From Aminobacter carboxidus (lineage in GTDB: Bacteria > Pseudomonadota > Alphaproteobacteria > Rhizobiales > Rhizobiaceae): a stretch of DNA of 64,000 nucleotides. Below the pieces are notes generated by a model. It was not told the DNA's origin and did no database searches. It saw only the letters and a list, made by a program, of their open reading frames with translations. Each line of letters starts with the position of its first letter. Positions within the stretch are counted from its first letter, which is position 1. Shown here piece by piece: positions 16,315 to 24,094 of this stretch. The position numbers and the translations under genes were made by a program. The stretch lies in NCBI RefSeq assembly GCF_014863355.1, contig NZ_JACZEP010000014.1:1-64000 (forward strand), in the 5' to 3' direction.

Positions 16315-16698
16315 TCACGCGCCCTTGACGTAGCCCTGGGCCTCGACGATCCGCCCGTCGCGCACGCGCATCAGATTGACCCCGCGTACCGAACTTGCGT
16401 GGTCAGCACCCCACACCAGCCGCCACCTGATCTCACCACGGTCGCCGCGGGCGATGATGCTTTCCGGTTCGAAATGCGCGCCTCGCATCGTCGCTATCCC
16501 ACGCCACAGCGCGATGCAGGCAGCCTTGCCTTCATGGCGCGAGCCGTCGGGCGCCGGCTGCGTGTTTTCAATGACGCAATCGTCGGCGACGAGATCGTCA
16601 AGTGCAGCGGGATCGTGGCTCAGGAACACCTGGTTGAACCGCTCAAGGATCGTTTCGGTCTGCCGACTCTCGGCGTCGGAAAAACTTCCGTTTGTCAT
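16315..16698 (-). CDS. SnoaL-like/NTF2-fold protein
   Basis: 127-aa protein of the nuclear-transport-factor-2 fold. ILERFNQVFLSHDPAALDDL, ADDCVIENTQPAPDG and GVNLMRVRDGRIVEAQGYV are the usual helix, pocket strand and C-terminal strand of SnoaL-like proteins. Start chosen at the second ATG, which has GGAG 8 bp before it. It follows the GST gene by 20 bp on the same strand, so the two are an operon controlled from the shared region with the TetR gene at 17467. Catalytic role unknown. Confidence 0.82.
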   Translation of the reverse strand: MTNGSFSDAESRQTETILERFNQVFLSHDPAALDDLVADDCVIENTQPAPDGSRHEGKAACIALWRGIATMRGAHFEPESIIARGDRGEIRWRLVWGADHASSVRGVNLMRVRDGRIVEAQGYVKGA

Positions 16699-16718
16699 GA
16701 TGGGCTCCATTTCCTGGG

Positions 16719-17357
16719 TCAGGCCGCAAAGCGCGGCGCAAAGAAGACGCCGTTCGAACTGGGGTAGAGACCTTCCGCCTTGAGTGCCTCAAGCACGCTC
16801 GGCCGCGCGCCGATGGCTTTCATGAAGGCTTCCAGTTGCGGCCAGCACGACAGGTCGATGCCGAGCCATTGCGACCAGTTGAGGCAGACAAACAGGTAGA
16901 TGTCGGCCACGCTCAACGTGCCGCCGGTCAGATGGCCGTCCTCGAGCCGCGCCGCCGCCCAGTCGAGCCTCGCTGCGACATGTTTGTGCAGCACCTCCTT
17001 CACCGGCGCGTAGGCAGGCGCAAACATCTGCCCCATCGGCTTGTGGATTTCAGTTGATATGAAATTGAGCAGCGACTGGATTTTCCGGCGCTCCTGCGCG
17101 CTCTGTGGCGCCAACCCGCCTTCCGGCTTGAGATCGGCAAGATACTGGACGATCGCCGGCCCTTCGATGACGATCTCGCCATCGTCGAGCACCAGCACGG
17201 GAACATAGCCGTTCGGATTGATGGCAAGAAAATCCTCGCCGTCACTGGTCCGGTGCGTGGCCCGCTCGACATGGATGATTTCGACGTCGAGCCCGAGTTC
17301 CCGGGCAACGATATGGGGCGACAGCGAACACGCCGCCTGGTGGATATAGAGCTTCAT
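16719..17357 (-). CDS. Glutathione S-transferase, beta-class-like
   Basis: 212-aa GST. The N-terminal thioredoxin fold starts MKLYIHQAACSLSPHIVARE, where Cys10 is the usual catalytic Cys of bacterial beta-class GSTs; NPNGYVPVLVLDDG supplies the cis-Pro and IEGPAIVQYLAD the glutathione-binding Glu-Gly-x-Ala/Ser motif. The C-terminal helical domain contains GGTLSVADIYLF. It is first in a two-gene unit with the NTF2-like gene and divergent from a TetR gene; two identical-type operators lie in the 109-bp gap, so it is probably induced by an electrophile or solvent. Confidence 0.9.
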   Translation of the reverse strand: MKLYIHQAACSLSPHIVARELGLDVEIIHVERATHRTSDGEDFLAINPNGYVPVLVLDDGEIVIEGPAIVQYLADLKPEGGLAPQSAQERRKIQSLLNFISTEIHKPMGQMFAPAYAPVKEVLHKHVAARLDWAAARLEDGHLTGGTLSVADIYLFVCLNWSQWLGIDLSCWPQLEAFMKAIGARPSVLEALKAEGLYPSSNGVFFAPRFAA

Positions 17358-17407
17358 TCTGGTCCATCTTCTGCTGCGCGACGAACCGTGATTGGCGGCT
17401 CGACTTT

Positions 17408-17423
17408 TATGCGATGTCGCATA
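17408..17423. promoter_or_regulatory. Operator copy 1: TATGCGATGTCGCATA
   Basis: Perfect palindrome of TATGCGA/TCGCATA with a 2-bp centre, in the divergent region between the GST and TetR genes. It is nearer the GST start (50 bp) and likely controls the GST/NTF2 unit. Confidence 0.75.
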
Positions 17424-17448
17424 TATTAATCAGGACTGTCAATATTTT

Positions 17449-17464
17449 TATGCGAGGCCGCATA
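17449..17464. promoter_or_regulatory. Operator copy 2: TATGCGAGGCCGCATA
   Basis: Second copy of the 16-bp palindrome, 41 bp (about four helical turns) from the first and ending 2 bp before the TetR ATG. It fits autoregulation of the TetR gene. Confidence 0.75.
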
Positions 17465-17466
17465 TA

Positions 17467-18105
17467 ATGAGCATTACCAAACGTGGACGCCCGATCGAAT
17501 ACGACCGCGACCTCACCTTGCAGCGGGCGGGCGACCTTTTCTGGTCGGTCGGCTTTGGAGCAAGTTCGCTCGACGCATTGAGCGAGGCGACAGAGATGAC
17601 GCGGCCGAGCCTGTCGGGCGCCTTCGGTGACAAGGAAGCGCTCTACATCGCAACGCTCGAGCGCTACCGCGACACCAGCGCCGCGGCGATGACCACCATC
17701 TTGAGTGCCGCGCGGCCGCTGCGAACCGAACTGGCCGAGGTCTACACCAAGTCGACGGATTCCTATCTGGCACCTGATGACGCGGCGCGCGGCTGCCTGC
17801 TGATTGGCACCGCCTCCGTCGAGGCCGTGCATCGCCCGGCGGTGCGCCAGGTCCTCCAGCAAAGCCTGGGCATGTTCAACGCCATACTGGAGGAGCGCCT
17901 GCGCAAGGCGATTGCCCAAGGCGAGCTTGGCGCCGGCGCCGATGCGGCAGGCCTCGCTTCGGTCGCCTCGGCCGTCATGCATTCCCTGGCCGTGCGCGCC
18001 CGCGCCGGCGAACCACGAGCGGCACTGGACCTGCTGAGCAAGGCAGCGATCGACCTGATCTGCGGCGGCAAGGACCCCGCCGACACGCAAGCAGCCTGCA
18101 ACTGA
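17467..18105 (+). CDS. TetR/AcrR-family regulator of the GST/NTF2 operon
   Basis: 212-aa regulator beginning MSITKRGRPIEYDRDLTLQR, with the HTH at about residues 10-60 (SLDALSEATEMTRPSLSGAF). GRP near the N-terminus and the C-terminal helical domain place it with the AcrR/YxaF-type regulators. The start at 17467 is used because the upstream in-frame extension crosses both operators. The second operator touches the start codon, again leaving little room for a ribosome-binding site. Regulates the divergent GST unit and itself (inference from the two palindromes). Confidence 0.87.
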   Translation: MSITKRGRPIEYDRDLTLQRAGDLFWSVGFGASSLDALSEATEMTRPSLSGAFGDKEALYIATLERYRDTSAAAMTTILSAARPLRTELAEVYTKSTDSYLAPDDAARGCLLIGTASVEAVHRPAVRQVLQQSLGMFNAILEERLRKAIAQGELGAGADAAGLASVASAVMHSLAVRARAGEPRAALDLLSKAAIDLICGGKDPADTQAACN

Positions 18106-18139
18106 AGTTCCCCCAGCCCATCATCGGGATCATCACGAC

Positions 18140-19051
18140 ATGACCGCATCGCCTTCTTTCCTCGGCTTTCCCGATCACCTCGCCGACGGCGGCACGCCCC
18201 GTGCGGTGATCTTCGCCGCCGGTCACGGCACCACTTATCCCGGCAAAGACAGCAGCGGCTATGCCATGGCCGCCGACGCCATCCGCGCTGCCAGCCAGGA
18301 GGATGCCGCGCTCGTCGAACACTGGGATTTCGATCTTGGCGGCCCGCTGTTCGACGGCAAGCCGGCCTGCTGCATCGATACCGGCAACATCCCCGCCACG
18401 ATGCATGACAATGCCGGCAACCGGGCCCTTATCGAGGCCAGGACGCGCGAGATCCTGGCGTTGCCGGCGGTACCGATCCTGCTCGGCGGCGACGATTCGG
18501 TGCCCATCCCCTTCCTGGCCGGCTTTGCCGGTCACGGACCGGTCTGGATCCTGCAGATCGACGCCCATCTTGATTGGCGCGACGAGGTGCTGGGCGAACG
18601 TTATGGCTATTCCAACCCGATGCGCCGGGCGAGCGAGATGGCGCATGTCGCCGGCATCGTCCAGGTCGGCATCCGTGGTGTCGGCAGCGCGCGGCGCAGC
18701 GAGATCGAGGCAGCGCAGCGTTATGGTAGCCGCTTCGTCACCGCCCGCGAGGTCCACGCAAACGGCGTCGAAGCGGCTCTCCGCCACATTCCCGAAGCCG
18801 CGCGCGTCGTCGTCACGCTCGACTGCGACGGCCTCGATCCCGGCATCATGCCGGGCGTGGGGGCCCGCTCGCCCGGCGGCCTCACCTACACGCAGGTGAT
18901 CGACCTGATCGCGGGCCTTGGCCGGCGGGCCAGGATCGCAGGCTTTGACCTCGTCGAGCTCTATCCTCCCGCCGACATTGACGGCCTGTCGGCGCTGACC
19001 GCCTCGCGCCTTCTGGTCAATGTCATCGGCACCATAGTCCGGCAGGGTTGA
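18140..19051 (+). CDS. Ureohydrolase (agmatinase/arginase family) with altered metal ligand
   Basis: 303-aa manganese-type ureohydrolase. The family motifs are DAHLD (residues 141-145) and LDCDGLDPG (227-235, D228, D230 and D233), both intact. The first motif, normally GG[DE]H[ST], reads GGDDS (116-120), so the usual metal-binding His is Asp at 119. Agmatinase is the closest generic label, but guanidinobutyrase or another guanidino substrate is equally possible. It lies 34 bp after the TetR gene and might be read from the same promoter. Confidence 0.82.
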   Translation: MTASPSFLGFPDHLADGGTPRAVIFAAGHGTTYPGKDSSGYAMAADAIRAASQEDAALVEHWDFDLGGPLFDGKPACCIDTGNIPATMHDNAGNRALIEARTREILALPAVPILLGGDDSVPIPFLAGFAGHGPVWILQIDAHLDWRDEVLGERYGYSNPMRRASEMAHVAGIVQVGIRGVGSARRSEIEAAQRYGSRFVTAREVHANGVEAALRHIPEAARVVVTLDCDGLDPGIMPGVGARSPGGLTYTQVIDLIAGLGRRARIAGFDLVELYPPADIDGLSALTASRLLVNVIGTIVRQG

Positions 19052-19250
19052 TGCCTCGCAACCCGAGACGACGAGCGCAATAAATCGGCATAGCCGATCT
19101 CGGCCTCCTCCGCAGCTGAGCCAGGCGAGCAGAAGCTATCGACAGTGCATCTCAATTGAAAAAAGGTGGCGACGCGTATGGTAGAGCAGAAAATACTATA
19201 GAGCAGGCACCGGAATGTGACCCGTTCCAACGTTAACCGGAAGCGTCGGC

Positions 19251-19466
19251 ATGGGCGACAGCCAGGTTCGATACGCAATCACCAATCTTCTGGCGATCGC
19301 CGACAACGTACTGGTCATCAACGTATTGCAGACGCCGACCGATCACGACGGGAACCCGGTGGAAGGAGCGCGGGGCTTCACGATCTACATTGCCGCACCG
19401 ATGTCAGACGGCTGGAAGATCGTCGCCGGCCAGAACGGCTTCCTGCCGGATGGTGTCGAGAGCTGA
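19251..19466 (+). pseudogene. C-terminal fragment of a SnoaL/DUF4440-type protein
   Basis: A 71-codon frame whose product (VLVINVLQTPTDHDGNPVEG, then WKIVAGQNG) looks like the last half of a SgcJ/EcaC or DUF4440 protein, whose usual length is about 120-150 aa. The frame closes at a TGA just upstream (19218), and no matching N-terminal half is seen before it, so I read it as a decayed remnant; a short expressed protein is possible but no clear ribosome-binding site is present. Confidence 0.5.
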
Positions 19467-19562
19467 GACCAGTCGACATGCCACCATGGATCTCGAAGCG
19501 GGATCCATGGCCGAACAGGACGGCTATGGCAACAAAGCGGCCGTTGGCCTTGAGCCATACCG

Positions 19563-19961
19563 CTACGAACCGGCGGGATGCCCCGTCGATTGCTTTGCAT
19601 CGTCGCAGATCTCGTACCATGAGGGCTTTTCATCGACGAACTCATGGAGGCTGTTCCTGACCTCCACATCGCTGTCGAGGGCATTGGCCGCGATCGGAAA
19701 GCTGTCCATATCGGACAGGATCTCGCCCAGCGACGTGCCGCAAATCCTGCAGAAGCATCGTTCATATTTGTAGGGTGCCTTGGGCTTGAACAGCTGGACA
19801 TGCTCCTGTCCCTCGGCCCACCTCAGGTCTTCCTTCCTGACAAACACGATGGCGCTCGCGCCGACTTTGCGGCACCTCGAGCAATGACAGGTGCCCATCA
19901 TCGACGGCTGGCGCAGCAGCTCGAATTTGACTGCCCCGCAGCAACAACTTCCATTGATCAT
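19563..19961 (-). CDS. GFA-family protein (CENP-V/GFA zinc fold)
   Basis: 132-aa protein with the GFA zinc-binding pattern: CCCGAVKFEL near the N-terminus, CHCSRCRKVG (about 25-34) and CFCRICGTSLG (about 75-85). It lacks the length and C-terminal domain of true Gfa, so the substrate is open. The start is the ATG after AAGGGGACTACCTG. It has no close neighbours on its strand. It is a distant paralogue of the genes at 9046 and 45535. Confidence 0.83.
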   Translation of the reverse strand: MINGSCCCGAVKFELLRQPSMMGTCHCSRCRKVGASAIVFVRKEDLRWAEGQEHVQLFKPKAPYKYERCFCRICGTSLGEILSDMDSFPIAANALDSDVEVRNSLHEFVDEKPSWYEICDDAKQSTGHPAGS

Positions 19962-20015
19962 CAGGTAGTCCCCTTGCCAAGAATGCAAATCTAAAAAAGA
20001 ACAATACGTGAACAC

Positions 20016-20445
20016 TTAGAAACACACAACGCTCCTAATCTCGGCGTTTACATACGATGGCAGCAGCATTTTCGCGGTCGCCATGCCTGTGGTGTTGCTA
20101 TTCACCCTTAGACGGCTGCTGACCGCCCGCGCATCGGTCAATCGCGACAAGCTCGGCGGCCTTGTTGCCGTTGGCGCGGGCTCTGTTTTGGCGAGCGGAG
20201 GCGGCGGCGGCATATAGACCGTGGATGGATCCACGCGTTTTCGCCGAGCGCGAGACGCGCCACCGGCCCTCGGCGGATTGTCATCGGAACGTCCGCACCC
20301 ACCGTGTCGACGGCGTCATGCTGAGGCACCGCCATGTCGGCGACGATTGCCGGATTCGCGAGGTGAGAAGCTTGTCGGTCCGCAAATGAGCTTGCCTGAC
20401 GACACCTCCCGGCATTGGCTGCCGGGAGGTGCCGGTCGGATCTGC
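20016..20445. other. 430-bp stretch without a convincing gene
   Basis: Several short frames exist on both strands, but none has a ribosome-binding site with a recognisable product. One + strand frame (from about 20082 to a stop near 20219) has a short hydrophobic run, LLFTLRRLLTAR, and may be debris of a membrane protein. I see no terminator or palindrome. Confidence 0.5.
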
Positions 20446-20880
20446 TCAGCAGGGACCCTGGTCGTCGACGACACGGTAGCCGGCGGAATCGGCTTCGCAG
20501 GCGTTCGGGAAGGTCCGGAGCGCGCCGCCGCGGCGGCCGCAGACAGGGCGATACTCCCTGGTGCAGAACTGCTCTTCGCGGCCACCACCGCCACCGCCGC
20601 CCCAGCCATCGTCGCCACCGCCACGGCACTCGCCGCCACGGATGATGCGGTAGCCCGCAGCTTCAGCCATGCAGGAGTTGCCGAAGGTCTGACGATCGCC
20701 GCCACGCCGCGCGCAGACCGGGTCATATTCGCGCGTGCAGAACTGCGGACCCGGATCCGGGCGCGGTGGACGCGGGCCGGGCCCGGGGCCGTCCTCGACC
20801 ACAACGCAGGAGGCCAGCATCAGCGACAGCAACGAGGCCACTGTTGCTTTTCGTGCAAAGGTCTTTGCCGAAAAAACCAT
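20446..20880 (-). CDS. Lipoprotein with two Kazal-like protease-inhibitor domains
   Basis: 144-aa secreted lipoprotein (lipobox LASC, Cys25), a Pro/Gly spacer (PGPGPRPPRPDPGP), then two similar domains: C48-C85 and C106-C144. Each has the order C-TREY-xPVC-x13-C-x14/15-C, which is the Kazal core (CTREYDPVCARRGG; CTREYRPVCGRRGG) but with four rather than six cysteines. A Gly-rich linker (about 86-100) separates them. GGGAG lies 10 bp before the ATG; an upstream in-frame ATG lacks a signal. Likely displayed on the outer membrane and might inhibit host or predator serine proteases (inference). It stands alone. Confidence 0.83.
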   Translation of the reverse strand: MVFSAKTFARKATVASLLSLMLASCVVVEDGPGPGPRPPRPDPGPQFCTREYDPVCARRGGDRQTFGNSCMAEAAGYRIIRGGECRGGGDDGWGGGGGGGREEQFCTREYRPVCGRRGGALRTFPNACEADSAGYRVVDDQGPC

Positions 20881-21215
20881 GGAAATAGCTCCCTCTCGTT
20901 CCCGCCCGTGCGGGAATTGTTCCAGCCCCTGCCCCGATCCTCGCGATTCTGTCAACGAATGCAATCGTCAACCGCGCATCTTGACCCGACAGGCGCGGCA
21001 ATCTGGCCAATGGCGCTTTTAGAAATGTCGTATATTTATGCGACGCTGCGAAGTGCCTTCGGCTTGCCCCCCACATCTTGCAACCTACGCGTTTCCATGC
21101 AATATCAGTCTCAGTTCGGGCGTTTGCTGACCCGGAGACTGGAACGTTTTGTACGACCCTTTCCCCGATAACTGTGAATCTCTGACGACCCCGTGACTCG
21201 GCGGGGGGTTTAATC

Positions 21216-21293
21216 ATGCGCAAATGCATGACCGCCAAGCAAAACCACCGACGTGCCGCCGACGCCAGGCGGTCGGCATGTCCAGACCACTGA
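21216..21293 (+). CDS. Possible 25-codon leader ORF upstream of the first csp gene
   Basis: An ATG preceded by GGGGGG opens a frame of 25 codons rich in Arg, His and Lys (MRKCMTAKQNHRRAADARRS at its start) that ends 21 bp before the cold-shock gene. Cold-shock messages commonly have long structured leaders; whether this frame is translated is unknown. The rest of 20881-21314 holds the divergent promoters of the Kazal and csp genes. Confidence 0.25.
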   Translation: MRKCMTAKQNHRRAADARRSACPDH

Positions 21294-21314
21294 ACGGGTG
21301 AAGGAGTTCTCCCA

Positions 21315-21527
21315 ATGACCCAGACCGGTACCGTAAAGTTCTTCAACGCAACCAAAGGCTTCGGCTTCATCACGCCGGATGGCGGCGCGAAGGACGTTTT
21401 CGTCCACATCTCCGCTATCGAGGCTTCGGGCCTGCGCACGCTCGTCGACGGCCAGAAGGTCAGCTTCGACGTCGAGCCAGACCGTATGGGCAAGGGTCCT
21501 AAGGCTGTGAACCTCCGCGCCGGCTAA
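21315..21527 (+). CDS. CspA-family cold-shock protein
   Basis: 70-aa single cold-shock domain. The RNA-binding motifs are KGFGFITP (RNP1, about residues 15-22) and VFVHIS (RNP2, about 30-35), starting [15 protein letters not shown] as in rhizobial CspA proteins. AAGGAG precedes the ATG. It acts as an RNA chaperone/antiterminator. Followed by a strong terminator. A second copy, nearly identical in motifs, lies at 22326. Confidence 0.95.
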   Translation: MTQTGTVKFFNATKGFGFITPDGGAKDVFVHISAIEASGLRTLVDGQKVSFDVEPDRMGKGPKAVNLRAG

Positions 21528-21555
21528 GCCGCGCAAGGTTTTATGCTTTGAAGAG

Positions 21556-21590
21556 GGGCGCGGTGGATCACCACCGCGCCCTTCTTCTTT
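21556..21590 (+). terminator. Strong intrinsic terminator of the first csp gene
   Basis: GGGCGCGGTGG (21556-21566) pairs exactly with CCACCGCGCCC (21571-21581) around an ATCA loop, followed by TTCTTCTTT. Confidence 0.9.
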
Positions 21591-21733
21591 GGTGGATGGC
21601 TCCGCCACTATCTCTCGCCAAATCAACGGGATAGCTGCACGATGCCATCCGGCTGCGCTCTGGCGAGCCGAAAAGAACCATGGCATAGTCGGCGCCGGGA
21701 GCGAGAAAAGCTTCCATGCAGAGGAGGCAGACC

Positions 21734-22144
21734 ATGAAGTTGCTGAAGTCTCTGGGCGCAATCCTGCTGGCAGCAGGGCTTGGATATGGCGGCCCGGCAA
21801 CGGCCATGCCGGCAGGCAATGCGCCACAGGCCGAAGGCGGGCTGGTGATCCAGGTCCGCGGTTGCCACGGCGATCCGCAGCGCCACCACGTTCCGCAGTT
21901 CGGCCGCACTGAATGGCATGCCCACCGCCGGCCCGACTGCCGACCAATCCGGGTCCGCCCGCCGGTGCAGGTGCGCGACTGCCATCGCGAGGTGCGCCGC
22001 CACTTCCTGCCACGCTACGGCAACGTGCCCCACCGCCATGTCGGCCCCAATTGCCGCGTGCGCGTTTTCAGCAGGTTCGATCCGCATCGTCCGCGGCCGC
22101 CGTCCTGCATCCAGATCGGCCCGATCCGCTACTGCGAATACTAA
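21734..22144 (+). CDS. Secreted Cys/His-rich protein with two tandem repeats
   Basis: 136-aa protein with a signal peptide (about residues 1-24, ending ATA). The mature part has two imperfect repeats, residues 44-69 and 83-107, sharing the pattern C-H-x-[DE]-x-x-R-H-x-[VL]-P-x-[FY]-G-x(3,4)-H-x-H-x-x-P-[DN]-C. Two more Cys (125, 134) follow, giving six in all and about 13 His. GAGGAGG lies before the ATG at 21734. I recall similar unnamed small secreted proteins in rhizobia but know no function; a periplasmic metal-binding or disulfide-stabilised role is inference. It sits between two cold-shock genes. Confidence 0.78.
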   Translation: MKLLKSLGAILLAAGLGYGGPATAMPAGNAPQAEGGLVIQVRGCHGDPQRHHVPQFGRTEWHAHRRPDCRPIRVRPPVQVRDCHREVRRHFLPRYGNVPHRHVGPNCRVRVFSRFDPHRPRPPSCIQIGPIRYCEY

Positions 22145-22325
22145 GCCGGAAACGCTTTGCCGACGGCCACTTAAGCCTGGCGCTTGCCGGGCTTAAGTGG
22201 CCGTTTCCGGCCCTGCCTGCGCGCAAAACTTTCGCTTGCCGATGATCCAAAAATGAACGACAAATTTCCACTTCGGGCATTTGCCGGCCCGAAGACTTGA
22301 AATAATGGGATCAGAGGAGTTTCCC

Positions 22326-22538
22326 ATGCCGCAGACCGGCACCGTCAAGTTCTTCAATCATGCCAAGGGCTTCGGCTTCATCACGCCGGACGACGGAGCG
22401 AAGGACGTCTTCGTTCACATCTCGGCCGTGCAGGCGTCGGGGCTTCCCGGTCTTGAGGATGGGCAGAAGGTTTCTTTCGACACCGAGCCGGACAAGCGCG
22501 GCAAGGGTCCCAAGGCCGTCAATCTGACCGTCGGCTGA
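22326..22538 (+). CDS. CspA-family cold-shock protein (second copy)
   Basis: 70-aa cold-shock domain, starting [20 protein letters not shown], with RNP1 KGFGFITP and RNP2 VFVHIS. It differs from the first copy at a modest number of positions (for example NHAKG for NATKG, and TEPDKRG for VEPDRMG). GAGGAG lies 5 bp before the ATG. Duplication of csp genes is common in this order; the intervening Cys/His protein separates the two copies. Its downstream region has only an imperfect GGCCG hairpin. Confidence 0.95.
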   Translation: MPQTGTVKFFNHAKGFGFITPDDGAKDVFVHISAVQASGLPGLEDGQKVSFDTEPDKRGKGPKAVNLTVG

Positions 22539-22742
22539 GAGCCTTCGAAGCGGCCGGAGTTTTCCACTTCGGCCTTGCAACTGCTGTATTCGCCGCAACG
22601 CATATTGGCGTTTTTCGGTGGTGGTTGTTTGACCCTTTGCGTCTGAAAATCCGTTCAGCTTGCGTTCAGGCTCGCCCCCCTAGACATATTGTCGACGCTA
22701 ACTTCTGGCCTTGATACGGGCCGGACGGCGAAGGAGACCGAC

Positions 22743-23180
22743 ATGAACCGCCTATTCAAAACCATCGTCCTTTCGGCAGCCGTTGCCGCCACCACGCTGA
22801 CCGCCCTGCCGGCGGCCGAGGCCGGCGAGCGCTGGCGCCGCCACAACCGCCACGACAACACCGGCGCGATCGTCGCTGCCGGCGCGCTCGGCCTGATCGC
22901 CGGCGCCGTAATCGCTGGCAGCAACCGCCCGCAGCCGGTCTATGACGACTATTACGACTACGAGCCGCAGCCGCGCCGTGTCTATCGTCAGGAATACCGC
23001 CAGGATTACTACCGCCCCGCCCCGGTGCAGCGCCGCGTGGTCTATCGCGAAAGCTATGGCATGGAGCCGTGGACACCCGAATGGTACAGTTACTGCTCGG
23101 ACCGCTACCGCAGCTTCAAGCCGCGCACCGGCACCTTTACTGGCTATGACGGCCTGGAGCACTTCTGCACCGCCAATTAG
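22743..23180 (+). CDS. BA14K-family protein
   Basis: 145-aa protein. Signal peptide (about residues 1-28, ending AEA), then a Gly/Ala hydrophobic segment (GAIVAAGALGLIAGAVIAG), a Tyr/Arg-rich central region (YDDYYDYEPQPRRVY) and the C-terminal WYSYCSDRYRSFKPRTGTFT with FC at the end. This last part is the signature of the Brucella 14-kDa immunoreactive protein family, described as lectin-like and needed for normal lipopolysaccharide in Brucella. AAGGAG precedes the ATG. A 103-bp repeat starts at its stop codon. Confidence 0.87.
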   Translation: MNRLFKTIVLSAAVAATTLTALPAAEAGERWRRHNRHDNTGAIVAAGALGLIAGAVIAGSNRPQPVYDDYYDYEPQPRRVYRQEYRQDYYRPAPVQRRVVYRESYGMEPWTPEWYSYCSDRYRSFKPRTGTFTGYDGLEHFCTAN

Positions 23181-23282
23181 AGCGCCGTGCGTCCGGATGG
23201 ACGCACAAAGGGCGCTCTAATTCGCTGAATCTGCGCATCACGCTTTCCGCAAATCGATTCCGATTTCGGGCCTATGCGTTGA
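23180..23282 (+). repeat. 103-bp intergenic repeat, copy A
   Basis: Begins GAGCGCCGTGCGTCC and ends ATGCGTTGA; aligns without gaps to copy B at 24095-24197 in the same orientation. It contains nested inverted repeats: GTGCGTCC/GGACGCAC (23187-23194, 23199-23206) inside AGAGCGCC/GGCGCTCT (23179-23186, 23211-23218), so it can fold as a hairpin. It resembles a family I recall as dispersed in Mesorhizobium genomes. Confidence 0.85.
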
Positions 23283-23352
23283 ACGCAGCCACAGGCTCAA
23301 GCTGAAGCTGCCTTCCCTGCCCGGCCGCACCGGCAAAGCCTGAAGCAACGAC

Positions 23353-23389
23353 AAAAACGGCGCCACCCCCTGCGGTTGGCGCCGTTTTT
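23353..23389. terminator. Bidirectional terminator between the BA14K and MBL genes
   Basis: AAAAACGGCGCCA (23353-23365) is the exact complement of TGGCGCCGTTTTT (23377-23389), loop of 11. It lies between convergent genes and has T-runs on both strands. Confidence 0.9.
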
Positions 23390-23435
23390 CATGACAAGGT
23401 GGCCTGCTTGGCGGTCACCTCTGATCGATGGCAAA

Positions 23436-24077
23436 TCAGACCAGATAGGGATTGCTGCGGCGCTCGTCGCCGAAACGGCTGCCCGGGCCATGGCCACAGA
23501 TGAAGCCGATGTCGTCGCCGAGCGGCAGAAGCTTTTCCTTGATCGAGCGGATCAGCGTTGCATGGTCGCCACCATAGAGGTCGGTGCGGCCGACGGAACC
23601 CTGGAACAGCACGTCGCCGACATGGGCGAACTTCGCCTCGCGGTTGTAAAAAACGACATGGCCCGGCGCATGGCCGGGGCAATGCAGCACCTCAAAGACA
23701 TGCGGGCCGAACGACACCGTCTCGCCCTCGGTGAGGAACCTGTCCGGCACGCAATTACGCACGGACCCATCCATGCCGAACTTCTGCGCCTGGGTCACCA
23801 GATTGTCGAGCAGCGGCTTGTCGGCCTCATGCGGGCCAATGATGTCGACGCCGAGCGCATCCTTGAGTTCCATGGCACCACCTGCATGGTCGATATGGCC
23901 ATGCGTCAGCCAGATCGCCGTGACCTTGATGACGTTTTGCTTGAGTACCGACATGATGGTTTCGACATCGCCGCCGGGATCAACCACGACGCCGGTCTTT
24001 TCGTCGGTATCGAAGAGGATCGTGCAGTTCTGCTGGAAGGGTGTAACCGGCACGATCCCGGCATTGAGCTGTCCCAT
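23436..24077 (-). CDS. MBL-fold metallo-hydrolase (glyoxalase II-like)
   Basis: 213-aa metallo-beta-lactamase-fold hydrolase. Metal motif THGHIDHAGG (about residues 58-67), further ligands in LHCPGHAPGHVV (about 131-142) and the HVGDVLFQGSVGRTD segment. Length and motifs match the YcbL/GloB-like group of thioester hydrolases rather than full glyoxalase II. GGAAAGGACCCGCC precedes the ATG. It is flanked on each side by a copy of the same 103-bp repeat. Confidence 0.87.
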   Translation of the reverse strand: MGQLNAGIVPVTPFQQNCTILFDTDEKTGVVVDPGGDVETIMSVLKQNVIKVTAIWLTHGHIDHAGGAMELKDALGVDIIGPHEADKPLLDNLVTQAQKFGMDGSVRNCVPDRFLTEGETVSFGPHVFEVLHCPGHAPGHVVFYNREAKFAHVGDVLFQGSVGRTDLYGGDHATLIRSIKEKLLPLGDDIGFICGHGPGSRFGDERRSNPYLV

Positions 24078-24094
24078 GGCGGGTCCTTTCCTTG

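Noticed and set aside
19165-19205. Direct repeat of TAGAGCAG near 19.2 kb
   Set aside because: Only 8 bp and two copies; could be chance in a decayed region.
20016-20234. 72-codon minus-strand frame in the gap before the Kazal lipoprotein
   Set aside because: Pro-rich, no start signal and no match.
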